From positions 20,923-84,922 of the forward strand of contig NZ_JAUYAF010000073.1 of assembly GCF_030693625.1 (NCBI RefSeq): a stretch of 64,000 nt of DNA, in the 5' to 3' direction. The position numbers and the translations under genes are program-made. A model generated the notes under the pieces. That model was not told where the DNA came from, did not search any database, and was given only the letters and a program-made list of their open reading frames with translations. How positions within the stretch are numbered: the stretch's first letter is position 1; the number at the start of each line of letters is the position of its first letter. Source of the DNA: Phenylobacterium sp. (GTDB taxonomy: Bacteria > Pseudomonadota > Alphaproteobacteria > Caulobacterales > Caulobacteraceae). Of the stretch, positions 27,522-37,574 are shown piece after piece.

Positions 27522-28165
27522 CCATCCAGTTCACCGCCTTCCGCTGGGCGCCGCCCTTCGCGCAAGGGTGGGTGCGCGACCTGCGCATCCGCTGGGCCCT
27601 GGAGGAGGCGGGTCTGCCCTATGAGGTGATCCTGATCGATGGCGATACGGAGGGCTATCGCCAGTGGCAGCCCTTCGGACAGGTCCCGGCCTATCGCGAC
27701 GACGAGGTGGAGATGTTTGAGTCCGGCGCCATCGTGTTGCGCCTGGCCGCCAAGTCCGAGGCCCTGGCGCCCCGGGACGAGGCGGGACTGGCCCGGGTCA
27801 GCACCTGGATCTTCGCGGCGCTCAACTCCATCGAGCCCCAGGCCCAGAACCTTGTGCAGCTGGACGGCTTCTATGCCGGCGAGGCCTGGACGGAGGGCCG
27901 CCGCCCCTCGGCCCAGGCCAATCTCGACGCGCGCCTGACCTCGCTGAGCAATGCGCTTGGCGACAAGGACTATCTGGAGGGTCGGTTCACCGCCGGCGAC
28001 ATCCTGATGGCGACAGTTCTGCGTGAACTGGAGGCGTGCGGGGCGTTGAAGAAGTTCCCCAACCTCGACGCCTATCGCGCCCGCTGCCTGGCGCGCCCGG
28101 CCTTCGCCAAGGCGCTGGAAGATCAGCTGAGGACCTTCCGCGAGAACGAGCCGGCTTCCGCCTAG
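27518..28165 (+). CDS. Glutathione S-transferase family protein
   Basis: 215 residues. The N-terminal thioredoxin-like half has WVRDLRIRWALEEAGLPYEV, PFGQVPAYRDD (cis-proline) and FESGAIVLRLA, the glutathione-binding ESxAI-type motif. The C-terminal helical half carries YLEGRFTAGDILMATVLREL. It is translationally coupled to the MarR regulator. It conjugates or reduces electrophilic compounds; the substrate is not predictable. Its stop shares CTAG with the convergent unknown gene. Confidence 0.92.
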   Translation: MTIQFTAFRWAPPFAQGWVRDLRIRWALEEAGLPYEVILIDGDTEGYRQWQPFGQVPAYRDDEVEMFESGAIVLRLAAKSEALAPRDEAGLARVSTWIFAALNSIEPQAQNLVQLDGFYAGEAWTEGRRPSAQANLDARLTSLSNALGDKDYLEGRFTAGDILMATVLRELEACGALKKFPNLDAYRARCLARPAFAKALEDQLRTFRENEPASA

Positions 28166-28737
28166 CGCGAGAGGCGGGTGTAGGCGGCCAGCGCCGCGGC
28201 GCGGGCCGGCGAAATTTCGGTCTCGGCGGCCGGCACTGCAGGCGACGCGCCCGCCAGAAGCGCCTTGGCCTCGGCCGACAGGCTGACTGTGTCGGCCTTG
28301 CGCGGCTGGGCGGCGTCGAAATCGGCTTGCAGGCGCTGGCGGTATTCGGCGGGCGAGCCGTAGGCCGGCGCGCCGGCCTCATCCACCTGCAGCCCCGCCA
28401 CGATCTGCTGATCGCCCTCTGACAGGTTGTCGAAGGCGGCGAGCAGTTTGGCCTGCGGTTCCGGCGGGGCGGCGTGGGGGCCGGCCCAGGCGGCCCGGGT
28501 GAAGCTGTTCAGGGTCGACTGCACCCGCTGACCGAAGGGAGATTCGGTCAGCGCCCTGGCGAGCGCCTGGCGCTCACCGGAGGGGGCGGCGCGCCAACGG
28601 CTGGCCAGGTCCTGATAGGCGCCCAGTTGCTGGTCGAGACTCAGCGCCCCGCTGCGGTCGTGCAGCGCCATCGCCGCGGCGGCGACGGAGTCTGGCAGGA
28701 CGGGCGGCGGACCCGCGAGGGTGTTGGCGATCTGCAT
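28162..28737 (-). CDS. Protein of unknown function, Ala-rich
   Basis: 191 residues, no signal peptide and no membrane helix. It is mainly helical. A short block DTVSLSAEAKALL at about residues 148-160 resembles the D-x-V-x-LS-x-x-A segments seen in some flagellar anti-sigma and hook-associated proteins, but the rest does not match. Family not recognised. It shares CTAG with the GST stop and may be transcribed alone. Confidence 0.6.
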   Translation of the reverse strand: MQIANTLAGPPPVLPDSVAAAAMALHDRSGALSLDQQLGAYQDLASRWRAAPSGERQALARALTESPFGQRVQSTLNSFTRAAWAGPHAAPPEPQAKLLAAFDNLSEGDQQIVAGLQVDEAGAPAYGSPAEYRQRLQADFDAAQPRKADTVSLSAEAKALLAGASPAVPAAETEISPARAAALAAYTRLSR

Positions 28738-28820
28738 TGAACCCCCGCAATGCCCCGCCCCCGCTGAATGCTGCGTGAATGAACGCCCCTAAGAGGCCGT
28801 TCACCACGCGCTCCGTAGAT

Positions 28821-28863
28821 CGGCGGCAGGCTCACGGTCAGGGTCCCCGGGGGACCGCCGCCG
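28821..28863 (-). terminator. Nested GC-rich hairpin downstream of the PQQ dehydrogenase
   Basis: CGGCGGC (28821-28827) pairs with GCCGCCG (28857-28863), enclosing GGTCCCC / GGGGACC (28842-28856). It lies 21 bp beyond the dehydrogenase stop. There is no T-run. Confidence 0.5.
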
Positions 28864-28884
28864 TGGCGATCCCCTGTGACGGGC

Positions 28885-30999
28885 CTACTTGGCGCCCTGG
28901 ACCTTGGCCGGCTCCGCGCCGGCCTGGGCGTTGCGGGCCTCGGTCAGGACATAGGCGCGGATGTCCTCGGCGTCCTTCGGGCTCAGGAAGCGGGCGAAGC
29001 CGGCCATGCCTCTGTCCTTCAGGGCGCCGTCGATGACCACCGACTTCCAGCTCTCGGCGGCCAGCAGCATCTGCGACTTCTTCAGGTCGGGCAGATAGGC
29101 GCCCGAGGCGCTGGGCCCGTGGCAGACCTGGCAGTTGTTGTGGAAGAGGGCGAAGCCCGCCTTCACATCGCCGGTCGACGTGACGCCGGTGAGCTCCAGG
29201 TTTGGGACCACCGGGATGTCGTAGGGTTTGGCCACCGCCTTGCCCCCCAGCTTGAACACCAGCAGCCGGCCGGCCAACCTCGGCCGCTCGCGCAGCACCA
29301 CCGAGGCCGAGACCGGCGCCCCGCCGCCATAGCCCACCATCAGGGCCACGTATTGCTCACCGTCGATCTCATAGGTGGAGGGGGCGGCGACCACGCCGTT
29401 CTCGGTCCTGTAGCTCCATAGCTTCTTGCCGGTGGTGGCCTCATAGGCGACGAACTCACCCAGGCCGTTGCCCTGGAACACCAGGCCACCCGCCGTCGAC
29501 ATCACGCCGCCGTTCCAGAAATAGGGGTGCTCCACGGTCCAGCGGGCCTTTTGCGCCACGGGGTCCCAGGCGACGAGTTGGCCTTTGAACATGGCCTTCA
29601 GACCCGCAAGTTGGGCCTTGTCGTTGGGCAGGGCGTTGGCGAGGAAGTCGCCGCCCAGGTTCCAGGCGCCCTGGCGGTGCTTGTAGTTGGGATCGTTGAC
29701 ATAGGCGAAGGGCAGGACCTGGGCCGGGATGTAGACCAGGCCGGTCTGCGGACTGAACGACATCGGATGCCAATTGTGGCCGCCCAGCGGACCGGGGAAC
29801 TGCAGGGACGGCGCATTCACATAGCGCGCGCCGGGGGTTTCGATGGGCCGCCCGGTCTTGGGATCGACACCCGTGGCCCAGGTGATCTGCACATAGGGCT
29901 TGGCCGAGAGCAGCTCGCCGGTGGCCCGGTCCAGCACATAGAAGAAGCCGTTCTTGGGGGCCTGCATCAACACCTTGCGCGGCGCGCCGGCCACGGTGAT
30001 GTCGGCCAGGATGATGTGCTGGGTGGCGGTGTAGTCCCAGGTTTCGGCCGGGGTGGTCTGATAGTGCCAGACATAGGCGCCGGTGTCAGGCTTCAGGGCC
30101 AGGATCGAGGACAGGAAGATGTTGTCGCCCTTGCCGTCCGACCGCTTCACGTGGTTCCAGGGCGAACCATTGCCGACGCCGACATAGAGGATGTCCAGGG
30201 CCGGGTCGTAGGCCATGGAATCCCAGACCGTGCCGCCGCCGCCGGTTTTCTTCCAGCCGTCGCCGAACCAGGTGGCCGCGGCCTTCTCGGCCATCACCTT
30301 GTCGGAGGCCGCGCCATCGGGCTTGCCGTCGGGATTGGGGGTGGTGAAGAAACGCCACGCCATCTTCCCGGTGCCGGCGTCATAGGCCGACAGATAGCCG
30401 CGCACCCCGTACTCGGCGCCGCCGTTGCCGATCAGCACCTTGTCCTTGATGATCCGGGGCGCGCCGGTGATCGTATAGGGCTGGGAATTGTCGGTGGTCT
30501 GGACGCTCCAGACCGGCTTGCCCGTGCCCGCGTCCAACGCGATCAGGCGGCCGTCGAGGGTTCCGAAATAGACCTTGCCCTTCCAGACCGCCACGCCGCG
30601 GTTGACCACATCACAGCAGGCGTCGAAGGCCTTGGCGCCGTCGACCTTGGGGTCGAAGGCCCACTTCTGCTCGCCGGTCTTGGCGTCAAAGGCGTAGACC
30701 TTGGACCAGGCGGTGGTGGTGTACATGACGCCATCGACCACCACCGGGGTGGCCTCCTGGCCGCGATCGGTGTCGAACTCGTGGTGCCAGGCCAGGCCGA
30801 GCGTCCCGACGTTCTTGGTGTCGATTTTGGTCAGGGGGCTGTAGCGCTGCTCGTCATAGGTCCGGCCGACGGACATCCAGTCGCCATTGCCTGACGCCGC
30901 GACCAGCCGCTTGGCGTCCAGGTCGCCCGGCTTGCCCTGTCCGCAGGCGGCGACAGCGGCGGCCAACGCCATGACGATGGCGAGCTTGGTAAGCTTCAT
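28885..30999 (-). CDS. PQQ-dependent quinohaemoprotein alcohol dehydrogenase-like enzyme
   Basis: 704 residues. The signal peptide ends in AAVAAC, which reads as a lipobox, so the enzyme may be membrane-tethered. The eight-bladed PQQ propeller includes vicinal cysteines C128-C129 (DACCDVV), which in known alcohol dehydrogenases form a disulfide ring over PQQ, and repeated W-x-E/D-type docking motifs (DAKTGEQKWAFD). A C-terminal cytochrome c domain has CQVCHG at about 624-629. It oxidises an alcohol in the periplasm and passes electrons to cytochrome c. No PQQ synthesis genes lie in the window. Confidence 0.92.
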   Translation of the reverse strand: MKLTKLAIVMALAAAVAACGQGKPGDLDAKRLVAASGNGDWMSVGRTYDEQRYSPLTKIDTKNVGTLGLAWHHEFDTDRGQEATPVVVDGVMYTTTAWSKVYAFDAKTGEQKWAFDPKVDGAKAFDACCDVVNRGVAVWKGKVYFGTLDGRLIALDAGTGKPVWSVQTTDNSQPYTITGAPRIIKDKVLIGNGGAEYGVRGYLSAYDAGTGKMAWRFFTTPNPDGKPDGAASDKVMAEKAAATWFGDGWKKTGGGGTVWDSMAYDPALDILYVGVGNGSPWNHVKRSDGKGDNIFLSSILALKPDTGAYVWHYQTTPAETWDYTATQHIILADITVAGAPRKVLMQAPKNGFFYVLDRATGELLSAKPYVQITWATGVDPKTGRPIETPGARYVNAPSLQFPGPLGGHNWHPMSFSPQTGLVYIPAQVLPFAYVNDPNYKHRQGAWNLGGDFLANALPNDKAQLAGLKAMFKGQLVAWDPVAQKARWTVEHPYFWNGGVMSTAGGLVFQGNGLGEFVAYEATTGKKLWSYRTENGVVAAPSTYEIDGEQYVALMVGYGGGAPVSASVVLRERPRLAGRLLVFKLGGKAVAKPYDIPVVPNLELTGVTSTGDVKAGFALFHNNCQVCHGPSASGAYLPDLKKSQMLLAAESWKSVVIDGALKDRGMAGFARFLSPKDAEDIRAYVLTEARNAQAGAEPAKVQGAK

Positions 31000-31228
31000 G
31001 ATGTCCTCCCGACCGTGTCTTCCGGCCCTAGCGCTACTATGCGCGCAGGCGCCAAGGCCGCAACCTGTGACGTAGCGTCAGACCCCGTTCGCCCGCGGTT
31101 CGGGAAGCGCGCCGTTAACGTCCGACTCAGGACTCCGAAACCCGTCCTTTACCCAAGGCCTGTATCAATCCGGGTCAACAAGAGGCCTCGTCCATGCGGC
31201 GGCGCCCGGTTCTGGTGGGTGTTTTCAA

Positions 31229-32722
31229 ATGACCAAGACGGTCCTTGTCGTCGATGATGATCCGACGCAGCGCAGGCTGATCCAGGCGGTGCTGGAGCGC
31301 GAGGGCTTTGTCGCGGTCCACGCCGAGAACGGCGACCAGGCGATCGCCCGCCTGCAGTCGGGCGCGGCGACCGACCTGGTGCTGCTGGACCTGGTGATGC
31401 CCGGCATCACCGGCCAGGACACGCTGAAGGAGATGCGGGCCCGGGGTCACAACCAGCCGGTCATCGTCATCACCGCGACCGGCGGCATCGACACCGTGGT
31501 GGCCGCCATGCAGGCCGGCGCGTGCGACTTCTTCGTCAAGCCGGCCTCGCCCGAACGGATCATCGTCTCGATCCGCAACGCCCTGAACCTGGGGTCGCTG
31601 AAGAGCGAGGTGGAGCGGCTGAAGAAGCACGCCACCGGCCGCGCCAGCTTCGCCGACATGGTGGGCGACTCGCCCGCCATGACCATGGTCAAGCGCCTGG
31701 GCGAGCGGGCGGCCAAGTCCTCCATCCCCATCCTGATCACCGGCGAGAGCGGGGTCGGCAAGGAAGTGATCGCGCGCGCCGTGCACGGGTCATCCGACCG
31801 CGCCGGCAAGCCCTTCGTGGCGGTGAACTGCGGAGCCATCCCGGAGAACCTGATCGAGAGCATCCTGTTCGGTCACGAGAAGGGCAGCTTCACCGGCGCG
31901 ACCGACAAGCACCTGGGCAAGTTCCAGGAGGCCAATGGCGGCACCCTGTTCCTGGACGAGGTGGGCGAGCTCCCCCTCGACATGCAGGTCAAGCTGCTGC
32001 GCGTGCTGCAGGAGGGCGAGGTGGACGCCATCGGCTCCAAGCGCTCCCTGAAGGTCGATGTCCGCATCGTCTCGGCCACCAACCGCGATCCCGCCCAGGC
32101 GGTGAAGGACGGCCAGTTCCGCGAGGACCTGTTCTATCGCCTGAACGTCTTCCCCATCGAGGCCCCGGCCTTGCGCGAACGGCGCGAGGACATCCCGGCC
32201 CTGGTGGAGCACTTCATCCGCCGCTTCAACATCGAAGAGGGCAAGTCAGTCACCGGCGCCTCGGCCGAGACCCTGGCCTTCCTCACGGCCTTCGACTGGC
32301 CGGGCAATGTGCGCCAGCTGGAGAACGCCGTCTATCGCGCCATCGTCCTGGCCGACTCCCCCTATCTGCAGCCCTACGACTTCCCGGCGATCTCGGGCGT
32401 CGCGGCCCCGCCGCCCGAGGCGGTGTCGCCGACCTCGCTGATGGCCGCCCCGCCGGTGCTGCCCACGGCCCAGCAACTGATCGCCGAGATGCCGACGGAC
32501 GCGCCGGTGCGTATTCTCGACGGCCGCGGCCACCTGCGCACCCTGGAGGAGATCGAGCGCGACCTCATCCAGCTGGCCATCGAGATCTATGCCGGCCACA
32601 TGAGCGAGGTCGCGCGCCGCCTCGGCATCGGTCGCTCCACCCTCTATCGCAAGGTGCGCGAGCAGGGCCTGGAGGGGATCCTGGAGAAGGGCGAGGGCGA
32701 CGACGCCACCGCGGTGGCGTGA
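31229..32722 (+). CDS. NtrC-type sigma-54-dependent response regulator
   Basis: 497 residues. Receiver domain 1-120 with phosphoacceptor D54. AAA+ domain about 145-380: Walker A GESGVGKE (172-179), Walker B GTLFLDE (238-244). The sigma-54 contact loop reads GSFTGA (219-224) instead of GAFTGA. A Fis-type HTH (about 450-485: [19 protein letters not shown]) closes the protein. A Pro/Ala-rich linker lies at about 395-425. No partner kinase is next to it. The A-to-S change leaves the essential Thr in place, so activity on sigma-54 is still likely. Confidence 0.93.
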   Translation: MTKTVLVVDDDPTQRRLIQAVLEREGFVAVHAENGDQAIARLQSGAATDLVLLDLVMPGITGQDTLKEMRARGHNQPVIVITATGGIDTVVAAMQAGACDFFVKPASPERIIVSIRNALNLGSLKSEVERLKKHATGRASFADMVGDSPAMTMVKRLGERAAKSSIPILITGESGVGKEVIARAVHGSSDRAGKPFVAVNCGAIPENLIESILFGHEKGSFTGATDKHLGKFQEANGGTLFLDEVGELPLDMQVKLLRVLQEGEVDAIGSKRSLKVDVRIVSATNRDPAQAVKDGQFREDLFYRLNVFPIEAPALRERREDIPALVEHFIRRFNIEEGKSVTGASAETLAFLTAFDWPGNVRQLENAVYRAIVLADSPYLQPYDFPAISGVAAPPPEAVSPTSLMAAPPVLPTAQQLIAEMPTDAPVRILDGRGHLRTLEEIERDLIQLAIEIYAGHMSEVARRLGIGRSTLYRKVREQGLEGILEKGEGDDATAVA

Positions 32723-32749
32723 CGAGCGGCGCGGCCTTGATGCCCTAGA

Positions 32750-32776
32750 GTCCTTCTTCCCTTGCGGAAGAAGGAC
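32750..32776. terminator. Perfect 11-bp hairpin between NtrC gene and small ORF
   Basis: GTCCTTCTTCC (32750-32760) pairs with GGAAGAAGGAC (32766-32776), loop CTTGC. It lies 28 bp after the NtrC stop and 4 bp after the small minus-strand ORF stop, so it may serve both genes. There is no T-run on either side. Confidence 0.65.
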
Positions 32777-32779
32777 GTC

Positions 32780-32872
32780 CTACTCAGGCAGCGCCGGCGC
32801 CTCGGGAGCGGCGGGCATGGCGCCGCCCCACATGACGTGGAACCAGAGGGAAAGCGCGAAGGGCAAAGGCAT
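32780..32872 (-). CDS. Candidate 30-residue hydrophobic small protein
   Basis: ATG 32872 is preceded by CAGGAG with eight bases spacing. The 30-residue product begins MPLPFALSLWFHVMWGGAM, a hydrophobic segment able to span a membrane, followed by a Pro/Ala tail ending ALPE. A strong hairpin starts four bases beyond the stop. The ribosome binding site, hydrophobic helix and hairpin together suggest a real small membrane protein. Chance remains possible at this length. No family recognised. Its start is 66 bp from the stop of the GIY-YIG gene upstream. Confidence 0.5.
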   Translation of the reverse strand: MPLPFALSLWFHVMWGGAMPAAPEAPALPE

Positions 32873-32938
32873 GGCGGGAACTCCTGTCTCCCCTTCGTAC
32901 GCATTCCGCGCGCCTGAGGTTCCCCGACCCGCGTTCGG

Positions 32939-33310
32939 CTAGTGGCCGCCCTCAACCCAGGGCAGGCCGGCGTTGCGGAAGGCCTCGGCCAGGGCGGCTT
33001 CCAGTTCGATGGCCTCCCAGCGCCGCAGGGGATTGAGGTGCGCCACCACCTCGGGAAGCAGACGCACGCCGAAGCGGTTCACATGGCGGCTCGCCTTGTA
33101 TCCAGTCTTGTGCTGGTCAAACCGGAGGTCGGGATCGCGCGAGGTCTCGCCCACATAGAAGCCCCAAGGCGGGGTGCGACGGCGATCCTCCAGCAGCACG
33201 ATGTAGAGGGCGTGTCCGGCGCGCCTCTGCCGGTGGGTGACAGCCTTCAGGGTCAAGGCCGCCCGTCGGGCCCGGGCCACCAGGGCCGGGAGGGAGTCAT
33301 CGTCGATCAC
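32939..33310 (-). CDS. GIY-YIG nuclease-fold protein
   Basis: 123 residues. The GIY-YIG core is visible as ALYIVLLED ... GFYVGETS, followed by the arginine-containing helix RFDQHKTGYKASRHV and the glutamate helix WEAIELEAALAEAFR, so the expected catalytic Tyr, Arg and Glu are all candidates. It is URI-like in size. Role unknown; members act in repair, restriction or mobile elements. It lies five bases after the 110-residue gene and is the last gene of the gapR operon. Confidence 0.8.
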   Translation of the reverse strand: MIDDDSLPALVARARRAALTLKAVTHRQRRAGHALYIVLLEDRRRTPPWGFYVGETSRDPDLRFDQHKTGYKASRHVNRFGVRLLPEVVAHLNPLRRWEAIELEAALAEAFRNAGLPWVEGGH

Positions 33311-33315
33311 GGAGG

Positions 33316-33648
33316 TCAGTCGCCCTCGGGCTCGGGCTTGGCAGGGCCGCGACGCTTGAAGCCGCCGCCACGCTTAGCTGGGAAGCGCGGCTCGCCCTTG
33401 GCCTTGGCGACGATCTCCTTCAGCTTGATGTGCTGCATCATCGAGAAGGCCTCGCCCGCGCCGCCCTTCTCGGGATCGGCGAAGGCGCGGCCGTAGGTCT
33501 TCACCCGCTCGGTGACGGACTCCAGGAATTCACCCTCCCAGTCGGAGAGCTTGACGCCTGCCTTGTCGGCCGTGCGCTGGGCGCGCCTCAGGGCGTTCAG
33601 CGCGGCCCGCTGGGCCTGCGCCTTCCGGTCTGGTGGGCCGCGCTTCAA
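33316..33648 (-). CDS. Basic protein of unknown function in gapR operon
   Basis: 110 residues. A charged helical N-terminal half ([41 protein letters not shown]) precedes a basic, Gly/Arg-rich tail ([20 protein letters not shown]), which suggests nucleic acid contact. The start overlaps the gapR stop by four bases, so it is translationally coupled. No named family recognised with confidence. Confidence 0.72.
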   Translation of the reverse strand: MKRGPPDRKAQAQRAALNALRRAQRTADKAGVKLSDWEGEFLESVTERVKTYGRAFADPEKGGAGEAFSMMQHIKLKEIVAKAKGEPRFPAKRGGGFKRRGPAKPEPEGD

Positions 33649-33914
33649 ATCACTCCGAGCGCGGAGAGGTAGAGATCCAGGATCGCATCTTCTTCCTGGC
33701 GCTTGGCGGCGTCCTGCTTGCGGATGCGGATCACCTTGCGCAGAATCTTGACGTCGAAGCCGTTGCCCTTGGCCTCGGCGAAGACCTCCTTGATCTGCTC
33801 GGCGATCTCCGACTTCTCCTGTTCGAGGCGCTCGATGCGCTCGATGATGCTCTTCAGCTGGCCCTGGGCCGTCTGGTTCAGGATGTCGGCGTGGGCGGTG
33901 GCGTCGTCGGCCAT
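33645..33914 (-). CDS. gapR: GapR-like DUF2312 nucleoid-associated protein
   Basis: 89 residues from ATG 33914 ([17 protein letters not shown]), the same length as Caulobacter GapR. Segments [20 protein letters not shown] (coiled-coil) and [17 protein letters not shown] (basic DNA-contact helix) are characteristic, as is the ending [14 protein letters not shown]. Caulobacter GapR is an essential tetrameric clamp that binds overtwisted AT-rich DNA ahead of replication and transcription and stimulates topoisomerases. The upstream open frame to 33977 is unlikely to be used. It heads an operon with a basic protein and a GIY-YIG protein. Confidence 0.92.
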   Translation of the reverse strand: MADDATAHADILNQTAQGQLKSIIERIERLEQEKSEIAEQIKEVFAEAKGNGFDVKILRKVIRIRKQDAAKRQEEDAILDLYLSALGVI

Positions 33915-33991
33915 GGGAACTCGCGGGTCGGAGGCTGGAAAGCGGCGGACACTAGCCTCGCGCCGGGCCGCTGTCATCCAGCTCTGAACCG

Positions 33992-35200
33992 TCAGTCCGC
34001 CGTCCTCGCCCGCGCTCTGACCCGCGCGCCGTCGCGGACCTTGTCGGAGGGGAAGACCACCAGCCGGTCGCCCCCCTTCAGCCCCGACAGCACCTCGGCC
34101 TCCTGGTCGGTGAGGGCGCCGACCGTGATGGGGATCAGCCGCGCCCGCCCTGCCTCGATCCGGTAAACCGCCCAGCGCCCGTCGGCGCGCACCAGGGCGC
34201 CGACGGGGACCTTCAGGGCGTGGGGCGATCGGCGCAGGATCACCCGGCCCCAGACGCGGTAGCCCGGCCCCAGACGCGCCCAGGTCGCCGGCGGGCCGGT
34301 GAGTTGCAACAGCACCCGCACCCTCTGCTCCTCGACCCCCAGGGCCGAGGTCTTGGTGAAGGCCTGGGGCTCCACCCGGCGCACCACCGCCGGCAGGGTT
34401 CCGGGGCCGCCCCAGTCATAGATCTCGGCGCCCATGCCCTCGGCGATCCGCACCGCGTCCTGGGACAGGAACTCGATGGCCGCCTCCAGGCCGGCCTGGT
34501 CGCTGACCTCCAGCAGGGGCGCGCCCATGGCCAGCGGCGCGGCGCTCTCCTGCAGCACACGGGTGACATAACCCGACGCTGGCGAGGTCACTGTCACCGC
34601 CTGGCCGCCGGCGGCGTCGGGGCCCAGCAGGGCGCCGCGGGCCACCGCCAGTTCCGATCGCCGGACCGCCAGTTGGGCGGCGGCGGCCCGCACTGCGGCG
34701 CGACCGGCGCGGCTCTGGGCCTCGGCCGACTCCAGGGCCTGGCGGGCGGCGAAGCCTTTCTCGGCCAGGACCCGGACCCGGGCGAGGTCGCCATCGGCCT
34801 TGCGCGCCTCGACCGCCAGCTGCTCCTGCTGAGCCTGAGCGGCGCCAACCGCGGCCTGGGCCGCCGTCGCGGCCGCCTCGGCCTGGGTTCGGGCGCGAGG
34901 GTCCATCAGATCGGCGCTGGCGGGGCGTATCCGGGCCACCACAGTCGTGCCCGCCACCACCGGGTCCCCGACATGCAGCTCAACCCGCTCGAGCCGGCCG
35001 GAAACCGGGGCGGCCACCAGATAGGCTTCCCGCACCCGGGCCAAGCCCTGGTCGGCGACGCTCAGGGCGATGGGGCCCACGGTCGCGGCGCCGACCTCCA
35101 CCGGCACGGGGCGCGGGACCAGCAGCAGGGCCAGGGCGCCAACCGCCACCGCCGTCGCCGCGCCCGCCAGCGCCCATCTCACCCACTTGATGTCGGCCAT
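33992..35200 (-). CDS. HlyD/MacA-type periplasmic adaptor of an ABC exporter
   Basis: 402 residues. An N-terminal membrane anchor (about 9-28) is followed by a lipoyl-like half ([20 protein letters not shown]), a long helical hairpin (about 100-195, Ala/Arg-rich), the second lipoyl half ([16 protein letters not shown]) and beta-barrel/membrane-proximal domains. It is the adaptor that links the inner-membrane ABC pump to an outer-membrane channel. It lies four bases after the permease gene. No TolC-like channel gene is nearby. Confidence 0.88.
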   Translation of the reverse strand: MADIKWVRWALAGAATAVAVGALALLLVPRPVPVEVGAATVGPIALSVADQGLARVREAYLVAAPVSGRLERVELHVGDPVVAGTTVVARIRPASADLMDPRARTQAEAAATAAQAAVGAAQAQQEQLAVEARKADGDLARVRVLAEKGFAARQALESAEAQSRAGRAAVRAAAAQLAVRRSELAVARGALLGPDAAGGQAVTVTSPASGYVTRVLQESAAPLAMGAPLLEVSDQAGLEAAIEFLSQDAVRIAEGMGAEIYDWGGPGTLPAVVRRVEPQAFTKTSALGVEEQRVRVLLQLTGPPATWARLGPGYRVWGRVILRRSPHALKVPVGALVRADGRWAVYRIEAGRARLIPITVGALTDQEAEVLSGLKGGDRLVVFPSDKVRDGARVRARARTAD

Positions 35201-35204
35201 GGCC

Positions 35205-37574
35205 CTACTCCCTGGTCTTGAGAACGCTCACGAGGTCGAGCCCCCAGATGCGGCGCACCACCAGCGCCCCGCCCAGCAGCACGGCGCTCAGATAGGCTGC
35301 GATGGCTAGGCCATAGCTCTGAGCGGTGATCACCGCCGGCAGCCGCAGCTCGTCGCGCGAATAGGCTGCCACCAGACCATGGGCCAAGGCCTGCCCCCCC
35401 AGCACTCCGAGCGGAACCGCCGCCAGGGCCAGGATCACCAGCTCGCCGGCCAGGATATAGGCGCACTCCCCATGGCCGAAGCCCAGGACATGCAGGGTGG
35501 CCAGGTCCCGCGACCGCTCCGATAGCGAGATGCGGGTGACGTTGTAGGCCACCCCGAAGGCGATCGCGGCGGCGAAGCCGACATAGAAGATCAGGGTCAC
35601 GCGGAAGGCTTCGGCCATGGCCTGGCGCCAGGCGGCCACCGTCTCGTCGCGGGAGGAGGCGCCGACGATGCCAGGCCTGGCCTCCACGGCGCGGTAGAAG
35701 GCCGGCCGTGCGTCGGACGCCACCAGCAGCTCGGCGCGGTTGGCCAGGTCGCCCTCGCCCATCAGCCGGTTCAGGGCGCGGCGGTCCAGATAGGCGGCGA
35801 AGCCCGTATAGTCGCGGGCAAGGGCGTTAATGGTCATCAGGGCGCTCGGCCTGCGTCCGTCCAGCACCTCTACCCAGACCCGGTCGCCGGCCTGCAGGCC
35901 GAGGCGGCCCGCCAGCGCTTCGCTCACCACCAGGCCGTCCCCCTTGAACGCGATGGGCTGGTCGCGGGCGTCCAGGGGCTGCTGCAGGCGCGCGTCGGAG
36001 TCCAGGCCCACCAGGCGTGTGGTCTCCTCGCGCCCGGCGGCCTTCAGGCGTGCGGCCACCACACGCACGGGCTCGGCCGCCGTCACCCCGGGCAGCCGTC
36101 CGATCTCGATGACGGCGGCGATCCCGCGCGCCTCGGCCAGGCCGACCGACTCCGTCCAACGCTGGGTGCGGAAATAGGCCTGGTCCACAACCTGGTCGAT
36201 GCTGTCGAACAAGAACTGGGTCCCCACCAGCAGGGACAGGCTGGAGGCCAAGCCCAGGGCGGCCAGGGCGCCCCGCATCGGGAACCGCTCCAGGTGGCGC
36301 ACCACCATCCGGGTGGCCTGGTCGACCCCAGCGCCCCGCACCAGGCGGTCCATCAGGCCGGCGCGATAGGTGGCGGGCCGCGGCGGCGACATGGCCACCG
36401 CCGGCGACAGCGCCGCGGCGCGGCGCACGGCCATCAGCGACCCGGCCAGGGCCGCCCCAACCGCCACCGCCGAGGCGCCGGCGAAGGCCGGCCAATGGAA
36501 GGTCACATCCAGGACCGGAAAGCGGAAATAGTCCCGATAGACGTCGACGATCGCCGCCCCCAGGGCGCCGCCTAGCAGCCCTCCCGCCACGGCGCCGGTC
36601 AGGCCGATCGCGCCCGCCAGCTTCAGATAGGGTGAGGCCGCCTCCAGATCGCTGTAGCCGAAAGCCTTGAGCAGGCCGATCTGCTCGCGCTCGGCCTCCA
36701 CCAGCCGGGTGACCACCAGATGCACCAGGGCCGCGGCGATCAGCAGGAAGATCGGCGGCAGGATGGTGGCCGAGGTGGACAGCTCCTTGAGCTCGGCATC
36801 CAGGAACGCGTGGGAGGGCTGGTCGGCCCGGGCGTAGGCCGCGCGGCCGCCATAGGGCGCCAGCAGACGATCGACGTCCCGCAACACACCGGCGACCGAG
36901 ACCCCGGGCGCGAGGCGGAAGGCCGCGGTGTTGAAGGCCCCAGACATGCCGGCCACCCGCTCAACCGCCGGCCGCGGCGCCCACAGCACACCCTGGTGAG
37001 CGTCATCGGGCATGAAGGATTCCGGGGCCGGGACATAGACGTACTCGGGCGACAGCGCCGCTCCGACGATCTTGAAATCGAAGGTCCGCCCGCCGATCAC
37101 CGCGCTCAGCTTCTGCCCCAGATGAAGGTGGGCGGCGGTCATGAAGGTCTTCAGGGCCACGGCCTCGTCGGTGCGCGCGGGGTCCGGGAGCCGCCCCTCG
37201 ACCAGCACGATCCCATTGAGCGCCGCCCGCTCGTCCTGCGGCAGGGCGATCAGCCGGGCGGTCGCCGGCCGCGCCAGGCCGGGCACATCCATCAGCCCCA
37301 CCTCGGCGATCCGCACGTCGAGCGCGCTCACACCCTCGATGGCCGCGAGATCCCGCGCCAGGGACAGCGGGGCGTGCTTGGCCTGGGCGAAGGCGTCGGC
37401 GAAGCGCGTCTCCTCGTAGAACGCCGCCTGGGCCGTCGCCAGGGCTCGCTGGGCGGAGAAGGACATCACCGCCACCGAGACCCCGCAGGCGATCAGCAGG
37501 GCGATGGCCATCACCTGCCACTTCATGCGCCACAGGTCGCGCAGCACCTTGCGATCCAGGGGGGCGAGCCTCAC
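35205..37574 (-). CDS. FtsX-family ABC transporter permease (large, two FtsX domains)
   Basis: 789 residues. There is one N-terminal helix (about 18-38), a periplasmic domain, a first FtsX block of about three helices (250-380), a second periplasmic domain, and a second FtsX block at about 670-780 ([21 protein letters not shown]). This LolCE/MacB-like duplicated form usually works by mechanotransmission rather than classical transport. It overlaps the ATPase gene by four bases and is followed by the adaptor gene. Confidence 0.9.
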   Translation of the reverse strand: MRLAPLDRKVLRDLWRMKWQVMAIALLIACGVSVAVMSFSAQRALATAQAAFYEETRFADAFAQAKHAPLSLARDLAAIEGVSALDVRIAEVGLMDVPGLARPATARLIALPQDERAALNGIVLVEGRLPDPARTDEAVALKTFMTAAHLHLGQKLSAVIGGRTFDFKIVGAALSPEYVYVPAPESFMPDDAHQGVLWAPRPAVERVAGMSGAFNTAAFRLAPGVSVAGVLRDVDRLLAPYGGRAAYARADQPSHAFLDAELKELSTSATILPPIFLLIAAALVHLVVTRLVEAEREQIGLLKAFGYSDLEAASPYLKLAGAIGLTGAVAGGLLGGALGAAIVDVYRDYFRFPVLDVTFHWPAFAGASAVAVGAALAGSLMAVRRAAALSPAVAMSPPRPATYRAGLMDRLVRGAGVDQATRMVVRHLERFPMRGALAALGLASSLSLLVGTQFLFDSIDQVVDQAYFRTQRWTESVGLAEARGIAAVIEIGRLPGVTAAEPVRVVAARLKAAGREETTRLVGLDSDARLQQPLDARDQPIAFKGDGLVVSEALAGRLGLQAGDRVWVEVLDGRRPSALMTINALARDYTGFAAYLDRRALNRLMGEGDLANRAELLVASDARPAFYRAVEARPGIVGASSRDETVAAWRQAMAEAFRVTLIFYVGFAAAIAFGVAYNVTRISLSERSRDLATLHVLGFGHGECAYILAGELVILALAAVPLGVLGGQALAHGLVAAYSRDELRLPAVITAQSYGLAIAAYLSAVLLGGALVVRRIWGLDLVSVLKTRE

